The notes: a model not told the origin generated them from the letters alone. A DNA stretch of 64,000 nucleotides from Rhizobacter sp. AJA081-3 (GCF_017795745.1 NZ_CP059067.1:3162001-3226000); one strand, 5' to 3'; shown: positions 23,919 through 32,665, counted from the stretch's first letter. Numbers and translations: made by a program.

Positions 23919-24362
23919 ATGTACACCTGCCCTGCCTGCAACACGCCCGTCGCTGCGCGAGCGCGGTGGCTTCACTCAGCAAGTTTCGTCTGCAGCAACT
24001 GCGGGGCAACTCTCTGCATGAGTCCAACTCAGCCTACGCTCTGGGCGTTTCGAGCCACCGTAGCAATCGGGTTAATCGGACTCGCCTATTTCTCGCGTGC
24101 TGGTCAGCGATACCTTCTCTGGGCAACTCTTAGTGCGCTACTTCTTGCTATCGTCGCCTTGCAGTCCCTTGGAAAAGTAACCCACCGAGACCCAGGGACC
24201 GCACCTCCAGATCGTCTTGCACAGGCAGTGAACGGTCCGAATGCACTGCGAGTGCGTATCGCGCTACTTCTCATCCTCGGGCTTGTCATTCTCTTGGGAG
24301 TGGGTGCACTTGAGCCCAGTGCGTTCGTCGAGTGGTTCATCAAGGCCAAGAATGCGGCCTAA
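23919..24362 (+). CDS. Zinc-ribbon membrane protein
   Basis: 147 aa. CPAC (4-7) and CSNC (25-28) zinc ribbon followed by three helices (about 45-60, 65-85, 115-130). ATG 3 nt after attC; ends -AA from attC, whose remaining part is deleted. Confidence 0.78.
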   Translation: MYTCPACNTPVAARARWLHSASFVCSNCGATLCMSPTQPTLWAFRATVAIGLIGLAYFSRAGQRYLLWATLSALLLAIVALQSLGKVTHRDPGTAPPDRLAQAVNGPNALRVRIALLLILGLVILLGVGALEPSAFVEWFIKAKNAA

Positions 24363-24386
24363 CCCTTCGCCGGAGCGGACCGCCAG
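24357..24386 (+). repeat. attC site 34, left arm only
   Basis: GCCTAAC and CCTTCGCCGGAGCGGACCGCC are kept, then sequence switches directly to the second or third codon of ridA. The right arm, the cassette leader and the original start codon are gone, a deletion scar. Confidence 0.88.
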
Positions 24387-24389
24387 ATC

Positions 24390-24755
24390 GTGTTCACTCC
24401 AAAAGCGGCCAAGCCGCCACCGACCTACAGCCAGGCGGTAAAGGCCGCAGGCCTTGTCTTCGTGTCGGGCACCGCGCCAACTGATCCCGCCACTGGCGCG
24501 ATCAATGGAACAACCATCCAAGAGCAAACCCGTCAGTGCCTTTCCAATATTCAGGCCATCCTCGAAGCCGCAGGCAGTTCGCTTGACAAGATCGTCAGCG
24601 TCACAGTCGTGCTGGCCGAGGAAGACGACTTCCCCGGTATGAATGAAGAGTGGCTCAAGTGGTTTCCTTCAGATCCACCAGCGCGCCAAGGTGCCAAGCT
24701 TCCCGCTCGCATCCCAGGCCTGAAGGTGTCCATTGCAGCAATCGCTGAGGCCTAA
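24390..24755 (+). CDS. ridA: RidA-family enamine/imine deaminase, 5'-truncated
   Basis: 121 aa. FTPKAAKPPPTYSQAV, VFVSGTAPTDPATG, NIQAILEAAGSSLDKIVSVTVVL and ARIPGLKVSIAAIA cover the whole RidA fold, including the conserved Arg near the C-terminus. Reading upstream gives DRQIVFTPKA, the normal N-terminus without its Met, so the start was lost. GTG 24390 (the Val of QIV) may replace it. Would clear reactive enamines in the cytoplasm if translated. Confidence 0.85.
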   Translation: MFTPKAAKPPPTYSQAVKAAGLVFVSGTAPTDPATGAINGTTIQEQTRQCLSNIQAILEAAGSSLDKIVSVTVVLAEEDDFPGMNEEWLKWFPSDPPARQGAKLPARIPGLKVSIAAIAEA

Positions 24756-24875
24756 CCCTTCGCTGGAGCCGACTCGCACCGGCATGGCACTTGGCCCGCG
24801 AGGCGCTGCTTCCTATCATCCGCCTCGCGGGCCAAGCGCCATCCCGGCGCTCGCGCCTCAGCTCAAACGTTAGGC
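24750..24875 (+). repeat. attC site 35
   Basis: 126 bp, GCCTAAC/GTTAGGC. Confidence 0.95.
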
Positions 24876-24885
24876 CTCTCTAGCA

Positions 24886-25350
24886 ATGCGACGCAAACTA
24901 CTCCTCGGCCTGTCCCTTTACTGGCGCTTGCTTGTCGTCTCGCTGATTCTTGCCACGGTCCTTGTGGTCTCGATCTTAAGCACGCCGTTGATGGAAGACA
25001 TCACGTATATCAGGCTGAAGCCGACAGTCTTGTTCAGCTTGTTCGGCCTCGTTTGGCTAGCCTCATTGCTCGCGCTGCCCAATGGCATCGCCTATCTGGT
25101 TTGGGGCAAGCGCCTAAACCTTCCCACGCAGTTCTGGCGCAAGTTCACGGTGGCACTGGCGGTGCTCTTCTTTGCACTCGCACTTGCCAACTTGCTCGCT
25201 ATCTACCTGCTCTCGGTGCAGAGTTGGCTGCAGTACAAGCTCTACGTACCCTCGGCCGCAATCCTCGCTGCACCCTTCATCGCTGCCGCCATTTTCAGCC
25301 GCGCGCCTGAAACAGCCGCCAACGGCCCTGCGCGGAGCAAAGAGGCCTAA
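24886..25350 (+). CDS. Integral membrane protein, 154 aa
   Basis: Four hydrophobic segments (about 14-32, 48-66, 84-105, 115-138) and a short Ala-rich tail. ATG 24886. Ends -EA from attC. Function unknown. Confidence 0.75.
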   Translation: MRRKLLLGLSLYWRLLVVSLILATVLVVSILSTPLMEDITYIRLKPTVLFSLFGLVWLASLLALPNGIAYLVWGKRLNLPTQFWRKFTVALAVLFFALALANLLAIYLLSVQSWLQYKLYVPSAAILAAPFIAAAIFSRAPETAANGPARSKEA

Positions 25351-25471
25351 CCCTTCGCTGGAGCGGACCGCCACCGGCCTGGCACTTGGCCCGCGAGGCG
25401 CACAGGCTTAGCATCCGCCTCGCGGGCCAAGCGCCATTCCGGCGCCGGCCCGCTCAGCTCAAACGTTAGGC
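25345..25471 (+). repeat. attC site 36
   Basis: 127 bp, GCCTAAC/GTTAGGC; supplies the stop of the preceding gene. Confidence 0.95.
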
Positions 25472-25498
25472 GTCGCAACCCGCACATGCGAGGTGCTC

Positions 25499-25927
25499 AT
25501 GGCAGAAGCGAAGACCAAGCCAACGCAAGCGTCGGTGGAGCGGTACATCGATGCAATCGCCGACCCTGAGCGCCGCGGGGACGCCGAGTCGTTGCTCAAG
25601 CTCATGCGCCGCGCCACAAAGCAAGCCCCAGTGATGTGGGGCTCAAGCATCGTAGGCTTTGGCAAGTACCCGTACAGCTACGCCACTGGTCGTTCGGGCG
25701 AGTCTTGCGCCACAGGCTTTGCCGCCCGCAAAGGCGACATCAGCGTCTACCTGGTGGCAAGCGGGCCGTCTCAACAGGAACTTCTGTCGCGGCTGGGCAA
25801 ACACAAGATGGGTAAGTCATGTCTGTCCATCAAGCGCCTGGCGGACGTTGATCTTAAAGTGCTGGAGCAGCTCGTTGCCGAGTCGTACGCCGAGGTTCAT
25901 CGCCTTCACCCAAGCAGCGACGCCTAA
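25499..25927 (+). CDS. DUF1801 (YdhG/YjbR-like) protein
   Basis: 142 aa. SVERYIDAIADPERRGDAESLLKLMR, PVMWGSSIVGFGKY and ISVYLVASG match the DUF1801 fold, an iron-chaperone-like superfamily of small soluble proteins. ATG 25499 preferred to GTG 25493. Ends -DA from attC. Confidence 0.88.
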   Translation: MAEAKTKPTQASVERYIDAIADPERRGDAESLLKLMRRATKQAPVMWGSSIVGFGKYPYSYATGRSGESCATGFAARKGDISVYLVASGPSQQELLSRLGKHKMGKSCLSIKRLADVDLKVLEQLVAESYAEVHRLHPSSDA

Positions 25928-26048
25928 CCCTTCGCTGGAGCGGACCGCTACCGGCCTGGCACTTGGCCCGCGAAGCGCTCAGGCTTAGCATGCGCCTCGC
26001 GGGCCAAGCACCATTCCGGCGTCGGCCCGCTCAGCTCAAACGTTAGGC
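25922..26048 (+). repeat. attC site 37
   Basis: 127 bp, GCCTAAC/GTTAGGC. Confidence 0.95.
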
Positions 26049-26065
26049 CTCGCAATCACCAACTT

Positions 26066-26509
26066 ATGAAGTGGCTAGCACTTGCAATCGGAGCGGTTGG
26101 AGCGGTTCAAGCCACCTTGTGGGCTTGGGCGCCGCCATTGTTGCGCTGGCAAGCGCGCAACGCGCTCGAGCGATACAACGCGATCGAGTCACTGGATCTC
26201 GTACTCCGAGAACAAGAAGCTGCGATGAGGTTTGCGTTTGTTGAGGCTGGCGTCGTGGGCTCCCTCATGCTTCTCGCATCAGTGCTCCTGCTCCAGCGCC
26301 GGCGCGTTGGCTGGAGCCTTTGGGTTGCCTGCCTCTGTGTAGCTCTTGCTGGCAGCGCTTTCGCTCTCGCGTCATCTGGTCCGACTCTAGGCGCAATCAT
26401 TCGCATCGCACTGCTTCTCGCCTTCGCGGGCGCCACTTTCGAGTCGTATCGAACGCAGCGTCTATCAAAGTGGTTCGCGCCGCACAGTTCCTTGGCATCA
26501 CCGCCGTGA
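26066..26509 (+). CDS. Integral membrane protein, 147 aa
   Basis: Signal-like first helix (2-22), then three more helices (about 57-76, 83-102, 108-122). LVLREQEAAMRFAFVEAG between helices 1 and 2. TGA stop. Function unknown. Confidence 0.73.
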   Translation: MKWLALAIGAVGAVQATLWAWAPPLLRWQARNALERYNAIESLDLVLREQEAAMRFAFVEAGVVGSLMLLASVLLLQRRRVGWSLWVACLCVALAGSAFALASSGPTLGAIIRIALLLAFAGATFESYRTQRLSKWFAPHSSLASPP

Positions 26510-26522
26510 GGCATCTAGCGAG

Positions 26523-26649
26523 GCCTAACCCTTCGCTCGAGCGGACCTCCACCGGCAAGGCACTTGGCCCGCGAGCCGGTTAAGGTCATCATCCGTCTCG
26601 CGGGCCAAGCGCCTTCCCGGCGTCGGCCCGCTCAGCTCAAACGTTAGGC
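26523..26649 (+). repeat. attC site 38
   Basis: 127 bp, GCCTAAC/GTTAGGC. Confidence 0.95.
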
Positions 26650-26655
26650 CTCACG

Positions 26656-27144
26656 ATGAGCCATGCATTGCCTCGCGGTCAGCTTCATTCCCCAGGAACT
26701 GCATTCCGCCTTGTTCTAGCTGTGGCGTTAGCAGCCATCCCCTTCGAAGTTGCCATGTCAGCACCCGACTCCCTACAGGCGCAAGTCTTCGCCGCCGAGC
26801 GGGCGTTCGCCAAGTCAATGGCGGATCGAAAGCTAAGTGCGTTCGCTTCTCACATCGCCGAAGAAGCCGTCTTCTTCACCGGCGCAGCCCCATTGCGAGG
26901 AAAGTCAGAGGTCGTTGCCGGTTGGTCGAGCTACTTCGAAGCATCAGTCGCTCCGTTCTCTTGGGCGCCAGACCGAGTGGAGGTTCTTCAATCGGGAACG
27001 CTCGCTCTGAGCACCGGGTTGGTCCGCGACACAGACGGCAAGGTCATTGGTCGCTTCAATTCGGTGTGGCGTCAAGAAGCGCCAGGTGTTTGGCGCGTAG
27101 TCTTCGACAAAGGCAGCCCTCCAGAGCCTGGCGACAAGCAGTGA
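26656..27144 (+). CDS. Secreted DUF4440/NTF2-like protein
   Basis: 162 aa. Extended signal peptide (to about residue 36), then an NTF2-like fold: VFAAERAFAKSMADRKLSAFASHIAEEAVFF, PLRGKSEVVAGWSSYF, FNSVWRQEAPGVWRVVFDKG. Such domains bind small ligands or isomerise them; periplasmic here. Confidence 0.85.
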   Translation: MSHALPRGQLHSPGTAFRLVLAVALAAIPFEVAMSAPDSLQAQVFAAERAFAKSMADRKLSAFASHIAEEAVFFTGAAPLRGKSEVVAGWSSYFEASVAPFSWAPDRVEVLQSGTLALSTGLVRDTDGKVIGRFNSVWRQEAPGVWRVVFDKGSPPEPGDKQ

Positions 27145-27145
27145 G

Positions 27146-27271
27146 GCCTAACCCTTCGCTCGAGCCGACTCGCACCGGCATGACACTCGGCCCGCTTCCC
27201 GGAGTGGTCCATCATCCGTCCAGCGGGCCAAGCGCCACACCGGTGCTCGCGCCTCAGCTCAAACGTTAGGC
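27146..27271 (+). repeat. attC site 39
   Basis: 126 bp, GCCTAAC/GTTAGGC. Confidence 0.95.
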
Positions 27272-27315
27272 CTCACAACAAACCTGCCGCGCATGCGGCC
27301 AAATGGGAGATCACC

Positions 27316-27768
27316 TTGCCCGAGAGCGCCTTCTCCCTCGTGAGTGTTGTCGCCATGGCAGCTTGGCTCGGCCTTGCGGTCGCTGCTCCACTGCGCACTG
27401 GCAGAGCTCGCGCGAACATCTTGTTCATCAGCGGCCGAGTAGCGCCAGTTCTGCTCTGCGCGGCGTATGTCGTGTTCCTCGCTCAGTACTGGGGCTCAAC
27501 GCCCGGCGGAGGGTTTCAGTCGCTTGGGGCAGTCCAGATTCTGTTCGCCGCTCCTGGAAAGATGCTCGGCGCCTGGACGCACTTCCTCGCCTTTGATCTT
27601 CTCGTCGGCAGGTGGCTAGTCGACGACGCATCGTCTGAAGGCAACTCCCGCCTTCCGCTTCTGATCGCCCTGCCCGCCACGTTCCTCTTCGGCCCGCTCG
27701 GAGTACTTCTTTACCTGGCAGGTCGAGCGCTATTCAGCCCAAAGCGAGTGGGCCGCAGTGAGGCCTAA
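27316..27768 (+). CDS. ABA4-like (DUF4281) membrane protein
   Basis: 150 aa from TTG 27316, preceded by GGGAGA. Four helices; KMLGAWTHFLAFDLLVGRWLVDD and LPATFLFGPLGVLLYL are family hallmarks. In plants ABA4 acts in neoxanthin formation; bacterial role unknown. Ends -EA from attC. Confidence 0.85.
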   Translation: MPESAFSLVSVVAMAAWLGLAVAAPLRTGRARANILFISGRVAPVLLCAAYVVFLAQYWGSTPGGGFQSLGAVQILFAAPGKMLGAWTHFLAFDLLVGRWLVDDASSEGNSRLPLLIALPATFLFGPLGVLLYLAGRALFSPKRVGRSEA

Positions 27769-27888
27769 CCCTTCGCTGGAGCGGACTCGCACCGGCATGG
27801 CACTTGGCCCGCGAGGCGCTCACTGTCATCATTCGCCTCGCGGGCCAAGCGCCATCCCGGCGCTCTCCGCTCAGCTCAAACGTTAGGC
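27763..27888 (+). repeat. attC site 40
   Basis: 126 bp, GCCTAAC/GTTAGGC. Confidence 0.95.
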
Positions 27889-28004
27889 CTCGGAAGCGAG
27901 CCACGGTCATGGGCCTGAATACATGATTTCATCTGCCCTGCACTGCACAGGCGATTGGTCCGTTACGATCCATCTGCGTCTTCAACTCACCTCTTGGAGG
28001 TTCC

Positions 28005-28337
28005 ATGGCAGGTTGGTACGAACTCAAGCAGAACGACAAGGGCCAGTACTCGTTCGCGCTCAAAGCGGGCAACGGCGAAGTCATCCTTCGAAGCGAACAA
28101 TATGAAAGCAAGGGCTCGGCAGAGGGTGGCATCGCATCGGTGCAGAAGAACAGTCCCTCGGAAGATCGCTACGAACGCAAAGAGTCCTCGGATGGACGGT
28201 TCTACTTCAATCTGAAGGCCGGGAACCATCAGGTCATAGGCACGAGCCAGATGTACAAGAACGCGGCGAGCCGCGACAGCGGCATTGAGTCAGTCAAGAC
28301 CAACGGTCCGAGCACGACCATTAAGACCGAGGCCTAA
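28005..28337 (+). CDS. YegP-like protein with two DUF1508 repeats
   Basis: 110 aa. Repeats at about 1-50 (YSFALKAGNGEVILRSEQYESKGSAEGGIASV) and 55-105 (FYFNLKAGNHQVIGTSQMYKNAASRDSGIESV). Complete. ATG follows GGAGGTTCC. The 117-nt leader is long for a cassette and may hold a promoter. Confidence 0.93.
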   Translation: MAGWYELKQNDKGQYSFALKAGNGEVILRSEQYESKGSAEGGIASVQKNSPSEDRYERKESSDGRFYFNLKAGNHQVIGTSQMYKNAASRDSGIESVKTNGPSTTIKTEA

Positions 28338-28457
28338 CCCTTCGCTCGAGCGGACCTCCACCGGCTTGGCACTTGGGCCGCGAGCCAGCCAGTTTCATCA
28401 TCCGTCTCGCGGCCCAAGTGCCAACCCGGTGGGGTCCGCTCAGCTCAAACGTTAGCC
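28332..28457 (+). repeat. attC site 41
   Basis: 126 bp; 3' box GTTAGCC. The right arm reads GGTGGGGTCCGCTCAGC. Confidence 0.93.
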
Positions 28458-28465
28458 GTCACCAA

Positions 28466-28921
28466 GTGCCTCAGGTTCACGAAATCCTCGAACTCGATCT
28501 ACTGACATTGCGCGAACACACGGAACGCGCGGGTGATCGGCTTGATCCGGACCGCCTGCGCAACTCGATCGAGACTGCGCTTCCAGTTTCTGAGGTTGCT
28601 TTCGTTCGTCGTCAGGGCGCACTTGTCGCGTACGCCATGCTCCAGCCTCGCGAGGCCGGGCAGTGGTTCGTCACAGGATTCAACACCCATCCCGAGCATC
28701 GCAGCGCTCCAGTGTTCCGAGCACTCTTCCGCCAGCTCCTGGAAATCGCATCACGCCGAGGCATCACCTCGCTGCGAAGCAATGTCTACAAGACGAACCG
28801 CATGTAAATGGCCTTCCATGCTCGCCTCGGGTTTCAGGTCACTCGGGAGAATGCAAAGGGAGTGGAGTTCACAGCCACCGTCCCCGAGCTACTGGCAAAG
28901 AGCGGTCTGGTCGCGCAGTGA
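28466..28921 (+). pseudogene. GNAT acetyltransferase interrupted by an ochre codon
   Basis: Frame from GTG 28466 encodes a GNAT domain up to TSLRSNVYKTNRM; a TAA at 28805-28807 then interrupts, and the same frame resumes with MAFHARLGFQVTRENAKG, the expected last part of the fold, to TGA 28919. A single substitution explains the break. The product would lack the last beta-strands, so it is probably inactive unless read through or re-started at ATG 28808. Confidence 0.85.
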
Positions 28922-28922
28922 C

Positions 28923-29049
28923 GGCTAACCCTTCGCTGGAGCGGACCGCCACCGGCCTGGCACTTGGCCCGCTTCCCGGAGTGGTACATCATCCGTACAG
29001 CGGGCCAAGTGCCATCCCGGCGTCGGCCCGCTCAGCTCAAACGTTAGGC
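28923..29049 (+). repeat. attC site 42
   Basis: 127 bp; 5' box GGCTAAC is the complement of GTTAGCC at the start of its own cassette, a co-varied pair. Confidence 0.95.
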
Positions 29050-29093
29050 CTCGCAGTCAACCTCCCACAGCACGAAGGCGCATTGGCGCTCCA

Positions 29094-29519
29094 ATGATGA
29101 CAAGCTACGTAGAGCAAGTCCTGGTTCAGGGCGAGCGTGTTGTCCATGTGGGTCGCCCTACGCTTTGGTCTGTCTGGCACCTCCTTCTCTTGGGCCTGAT
29201 CCTCTTGCCAGCCTTTGGAGCCGGTCTCATCTTGTGGCTGATCGCCTACATCAGGATCAAGTCCACCGAGTTGGCTGTCACCACCAAGCGAGTCATCGTC
29301 AAGCACGGCTTCATTCGTCGCAGCACGATTGAGATCAATCTCGCCAAGGTCGAGAGCATTCAAGTCACACAGTCCTTGGTCGGCCGCATGTTCAACTTCG
29401 GTACGCTGGTCATCGCTGGCACTGGGGCGTCCCATGCTCCGCTGGAAGGAATCGCCGAGCCACTGGCCTTCCGCAAAGCATTCGTCGAGGCACAGGACAG
29501 TACGCGCAGCGAGGCCTAA
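29094..29519 (+). CDS. PH-domain (bPH2, YdbS-like) membrane protein
   Basis: 141 aa. Two helices (about 24-54), then STELAVTTKRVIVKHGFIRRSTIEINLAKVESIQV, the standard bacterial PH-like segment, and a glycine-rich strand pair. Anchored in the inner membrane. Ends -EA from attC. Confidence 0.9.
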   Translation: MMTSYVEQVLVQGERVVHVGRPTLWSVWHLLLLGLILLPAFGAGLILWLIAYIRIKSTELAVTTKRVIVKHGFIRRSTIEINLAKVESIQVTQSLVGRMFNFGTLVIAGTGASHAPLEGIAEPLAFRKAFVEAQDSTRSEA

Positions 29520-29640
29520 CCCTTCGCTGGAGCGGACCGCCACCGGCCTGGCACTTGGGCCGCGAGGCTCCGAGGTTTAGCATCCGCCTCGCGGCCCAAG
29601 CGCCATTCCGGTGTCGGCCCCCTCAGCTCAAACGTTAGGC
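29514..29640 (+). repeat. attC site 43
   Basis: 127 bp, GCCTAAC/GTTAGGC. Confidence 0.95.
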
Positions 29641-29712
29641 ATCAGAACCGACGTTGCTGTCGACTCGAAGAGTCTAGATTCCCCTGCACTCCAAAAGCGC
29701 ACTTTCTGCCTC

Positions 29713-30093
29713 ATGAAAAAACAGCTCACATTCGCCATGCTGTTGCTTCAGGTCTTCTTGAGCCTGGCGCTTCTGATCCAAGCCTTTGGGGCATACGAGT
29801 CCACAAAGGAACTTGTGGTGCCAAACGTCGAGGCTCTTTCACCATCAGCTATCAACGCTCAAGTAGCAACACAGATCCTGCCCCTGCTTCCTACGGGAGC
29901 ACAGGGTGATCTCGCGCGAACTCTGCTGGACAGTCAAGCTCGCGGTTCGCAAGATCTGCACAAGCTATGGGGAACTCAGGCAAGCGCCCACGAGAGATTG
30001 GCAGGCATTCACACAATCGCCTGGGCTCTCATGCTTTCCGTCGCGCTTGCGTTGAGCTACTTGCACTGGCCTACGAAGCGCGCTGATGCCTAA
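29713..30093 (+). CDS. Membrane protein with extracytoplasmic helical loop, 126 aa
   Basis: ATG 29713. N-terminal helix (4-24), a polar helical loop of about 70 residues, C-terminal helix (about 98-115). Hairpin topology with the loop in the periplasm. Ends -DA from attC. Confidence 0.68.
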   Translation: MKKQLTFAMLLLQVFLSLALLIQAFGAYESTKELVVPNVEALSPSAINAQVATQILPLLPTGAQGDLARTLLDSQARGSQDLHKLWGTQASAHERLAGIHTIAWALMLSVALALSYLHWPTKRADA

Positions 30094-30216
30094 CCCTTCG
30101 CTCGAGGCGGACCTCCACCGGCATGGCACTTGGGCCGCGAGGCTTTCCAGGTTTATCCTCCGCCTCGCGGCCCAAGCACCATGCCAGTTCCGGCGCGCTC
30201 AGCTCAAACGTTAGGC
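30088..30216 (+). repeat. attC site 44
   Basis: 129 bp, GCCTAAC/GTTAGGC; GAGGCGGACC insertion and TTTCCAGG apex. Confidence 0.94.
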
Positions 30217-30242
30217 CTCACGAACAACCCCTGCCATCGGCC

Positions 30243-30593
30243 ATGATCGAACTCAGTCAGTTGGAAGAGATGTTCGAGAGCATCCGCGCCGCAGGGCGCT
30301 GGAACATGACCGAGCCCATGCTCTGGGGATACTTCTTTACTGACCCATCCGCTGAAAAGCTGAGGGCCATCGTTTCCCCGCTTGAGCAGGCCGGGTATCG
30401 CTTTGTTGACCTGTTCGAGGCGGACTCCGACGACGATAGTGATCCCTACTTCTTCCTCCACGTAGAGCGCGAAGAAGTGCACTCCGTCCAGTCGCTTCAC
30501 GACAGGAATGTTCAGTTGGAAGCCTTTGCAGACCAGAACGACATTGCAACCTACGATGGAATGGACGTTGGGCCTGTTCTTGGTCGTCAATAG
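30243..30593 (+). CDS. RraB-like (ribonuclease E inhibitor) domain protein
   Basis: 116 aa. Acidic ferredoxin-like fold: MLWGYFFTDPSAEKLRAIVSPLEQAGYRFVDLFE, DPYFFLHVEREEVHSVQSLHDRNVQLEAFADQN, YDGMDVGPV at the end, all typical of RraB. May modulate RNase E in the cytoplasm, or be a DUF695-like relative. TAG stop. Confidence 0.85.
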   Translation: MIELSQLEEMFESIRAAGRWNMTEPMLWGYFFTDPSAEKLRAIVSPLEQAGYRFVDLFEADSDDDSDPYFFLHVEREEVHSVQSLHDRNVQLEAFADQNDIATYDGMDVGPVLGRQ

Positions 30594-30658
30594 ATCAGCA
30601 GGCAAGGCTCGCCTCTGGCACCGGTCAGCCCACCTCTCCGTCGGCTTGTGAAGCTGAG

Positions 30659-30785
30659 GCCTAACCCTTCGCTGGAGCGGACCTCCACCGGCAACGCACT
30701 TGGCCCGCGAGCCGGTTACGGTCATCATCCGTCTCGCGGGCCAAGCGCCTTCCCGGCGTCGGCCCGCTCAGCTCAAACGTTAGGC
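30659..30785 (+). repeat. attC site 45
   Basis: 127 bp, GCCTAAC/GTTAGGC. Confidence 0.95.
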
Positions 30786-30800
30786 AGCACAAGCCACGCC

Positions 30801-31427
30801 GTGCAAGCACCGCCAACCGAACGAACCCTCTGCGTAGTCCTCGACCTGTTCGGGGTGCTCGTTGCCTTTGACGATTCGCTCGTCTACGACCGTCTGGCGC
30901 AGCGTTGCACCAGTCCACAAGACGCTTTTCGCGGGATGCAGAACCTGGTTTCCAGTCCATACCTCATCCGTGGAAAGGAGCAACTGGAAGACCTGCACGC
31001 CTGCCTGAAACGCGATCTGGGCTTGAGCGCATCGCTGGACGAGTTCTTTCAGTTATGGCGCGAGCCCTATTCCGAGCCGATGCCCGGCATTCGCAGCCTG
31101 CTACGGAGCCTCGCAGGCCAGTGCGAACTGGTTCTGCTTTCCAACATAGATCGCTACTACTGGCCCGTGGCCCGCGCGAGCCTTCCCGAGCTTGAAGCCT
31201 TTCGCGCCGTCCAACTGTCTTTTGAGCAGGGTGTTGCCAAGCCAGAACCAGAGGCTTTCCGCCGAGCGGTTGTGGCCAGCGGTGTCCCTGTGGATGCGTG
31301 CCTATTCGTAGACGACAAGGCAGAGAACATCGAAGCCGCTGCATCGCTCGGCCTCGCTGGCCACGTGTTCCGGAGCACACAAGACCTTCAGGCCACGCTC
31401 CGCGCACGAGGCTTGCACGTGGAGTAG
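30801..31427 (+). CDS. HAD-superfamily hydrolase (YihX-like)
   Basis: 208 aa from GTG 30801. Motif I is LDLFGVLV: the nucleophile Asp is present, but the usual +2 Asp is Phe. Motif II LLSNID, motif III VAKPEPEAF, motif IV FVDDKAENIEAA are intact. A phosphatase is likely but the changed acid/base position may lower or alter activity. Confidence 0.85.
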   Translation: MQAPPTERTLCVVLDLFGVLVAFDDSLVYDRLAQRCTSPQDAFRGMQNLVSSPYLIRGKEQLEDLHACLKRDLGLSASLDEFFQLWREPYSEPMPGIRSLLRSLAGQCELVLLSNIDRYYWPVARASLPELEAFRAVQLSFEQGVAKPEPEAFRRAVVASGVPVDACLFVDDKAENIEAAASLGLAGHVFRSTQDLQATLRARGLHVE

Positions 31428-31437
31428 CGCGAGTGCT

Positions 31438-31564
31438 GCCTAACCCTTCGCTGGAGCGGACCTCCACCGGCCTGGCACTTGGCCCGCGAAGCGCTCGCTG
31501 TCATCATCCGCTTCGCGGGCCAAGCACCATTCCGGCGTCGGCCCGCTCAGCTCAAACGTTAGGC
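31438..31564 (+). repeat. attC site 46
   Basis: 127 bp, GCCTAAC/GTTAGGC. Confidence 0.95.
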
Positions 31565-31623
31565 GTCACTAGCCACCAATTCATATCGCATCGGTCGCCG
31601 CTTGCGAAAGAGGAGGAACTACG

Positions 31624-31878
31624 ATGAATCTGCAAGTCTTCGTCAAGGTCAACTTCCTCTCGGGCCTTCTTGGCACGCTAGTACTGTCGCCGGTCGCCTA
31701 CGCCTATGAGTTCCTGCAGTCTGGCATCAACAGTCCGCTGCTTCGCCCTGGGCCCATCGATATCGCAATGCTCATAGTCCTCCCCATCATCATCGGGGTA
31801 GCCTTTGCGGTCACCGCGTTGGCAGCATTTCCGCTCTTCGCCCTGCTTCAACGCAAGGGTCTCTTCTCACTCAGCTAG
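31624..31878 (+). CDS. Small membrane protein, 84 aa
   Basis: ATG preceded by AGGAGGAACTACG. Two helices (about 7-27, 46-78). TAG stop; the 110 nt to attC hold nothing recognisable. Confidence 0.68.
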   Translation: MNLQVFVKVNFLSGLLGTLVLSPVAYAYEFLQSGINSPLLRPGPIDIAMLIVLPIIIGVAFAVTALAAFPLFALLQRKGLFSLS

Positions 31879-31989
31879 CTTCAGCGGCGGGTCACTATCC
31901 GAGTCTCAGCTGAGTCTGCTGCCGCAGCATCAGCCGGGTCATCATGGTTTGAGGCACCAATCGGCGACTTGGTGTGCCAAGAGGGTGAC

Positions 31990-32116
31990 GCCTAACCCTT
32001 CGCTCGAGCTGACTCGCACCGGCATGGCACTTGGCCCGCGAGGCTCTCAGGCTTAGCATCCGCCTCGCGGGCCAAGCACCATCCCGGCGCTCGCCCGCTC
32101 AGCTCAAACGTTAGGC
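31990..32116 (+). repeat. attC site 47
   Basis: 127 bp, GCCTAAC/GTTAGGC; arm CTCGAGCTGACTCG. Confidence 0.95.
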
Positions 32117-32119
32117 GTC

Positions 32120-32539
32120 ATGAGCGCACCTACGCTTCTCACCGAGTATGGCTGGCAGTCGCCAGAGTTGCCACTTTGCACAGTCAACGTGCCCGTGGCG
32201 GAACTCGCTCAACAGCTTGGGTTTCCCCTTTTCGAGTGGGAAGAGCCAGGTCTCGGTCGCGCGCGCGGGTTTAGTTGCAGGCTAGCGTCTGGCATGGTGC
32301 TTCTACTTGAAGAACTCGCCCACGCTCGTGAGCGTCTCGGGACGACAGGACCAACCATCTATGTCGAAGCGAGCGCGCTCCTAGCGCAAGGAGTAGAGCC
32401 TTCCGTCACGAGCGTACTCACGGGCTTAAGTCTTTCGCCGCAGAACGTCACCTGGTCACAAGATGCTTCGGGTCTTCAATCTGTAAAGCTTGTCGCTCAA
32501 GAAGTGCAAGCAGGCGCGGCTCCGGAAGATGACGCCTAA
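32120..32539 (+). CDS. Unknown 139-aa soluble protein
   Basis: ATG 3 nt after attC. VAELAQQLGFPLFEWEEPGLGRARGFSCRL and GPTIYVEASALLAQG suggest an alpha/beta fold; no motif or signal. Ends -DDA from attC. Confidence 0.7.
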   Translation: MSAPTLLTEYGWQSPELPLCTVNVPVAELAQQLGFPLFEWEEPGLGRARGFSCRLASGMVLLLEELAHARERLGTTGPTIYVEASALLAQGVEPSVTSVLTGLSLSPQNVTWSQDASGLQSVKLVAQEVQAGAAPEDDA

Positions 32540-32660
32540 CCCTTCGCTGGAGCGGACTCGCACCGGCATAGCACTTGGCCCGCGAGGCGCTCACTGTCAT
32601 CATTCGCCTCGCGGGCCAAGCGCTATCCCGGCGCTCGCCCGCTCAGCTCAAACGTTAGAC
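32534..32660 (+). repeat. attC site 48
   Basis: 127 bp; 3' box GTTAGAC. Confidence 0.95.
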
Positions 32661-32665
32661 CGCAA

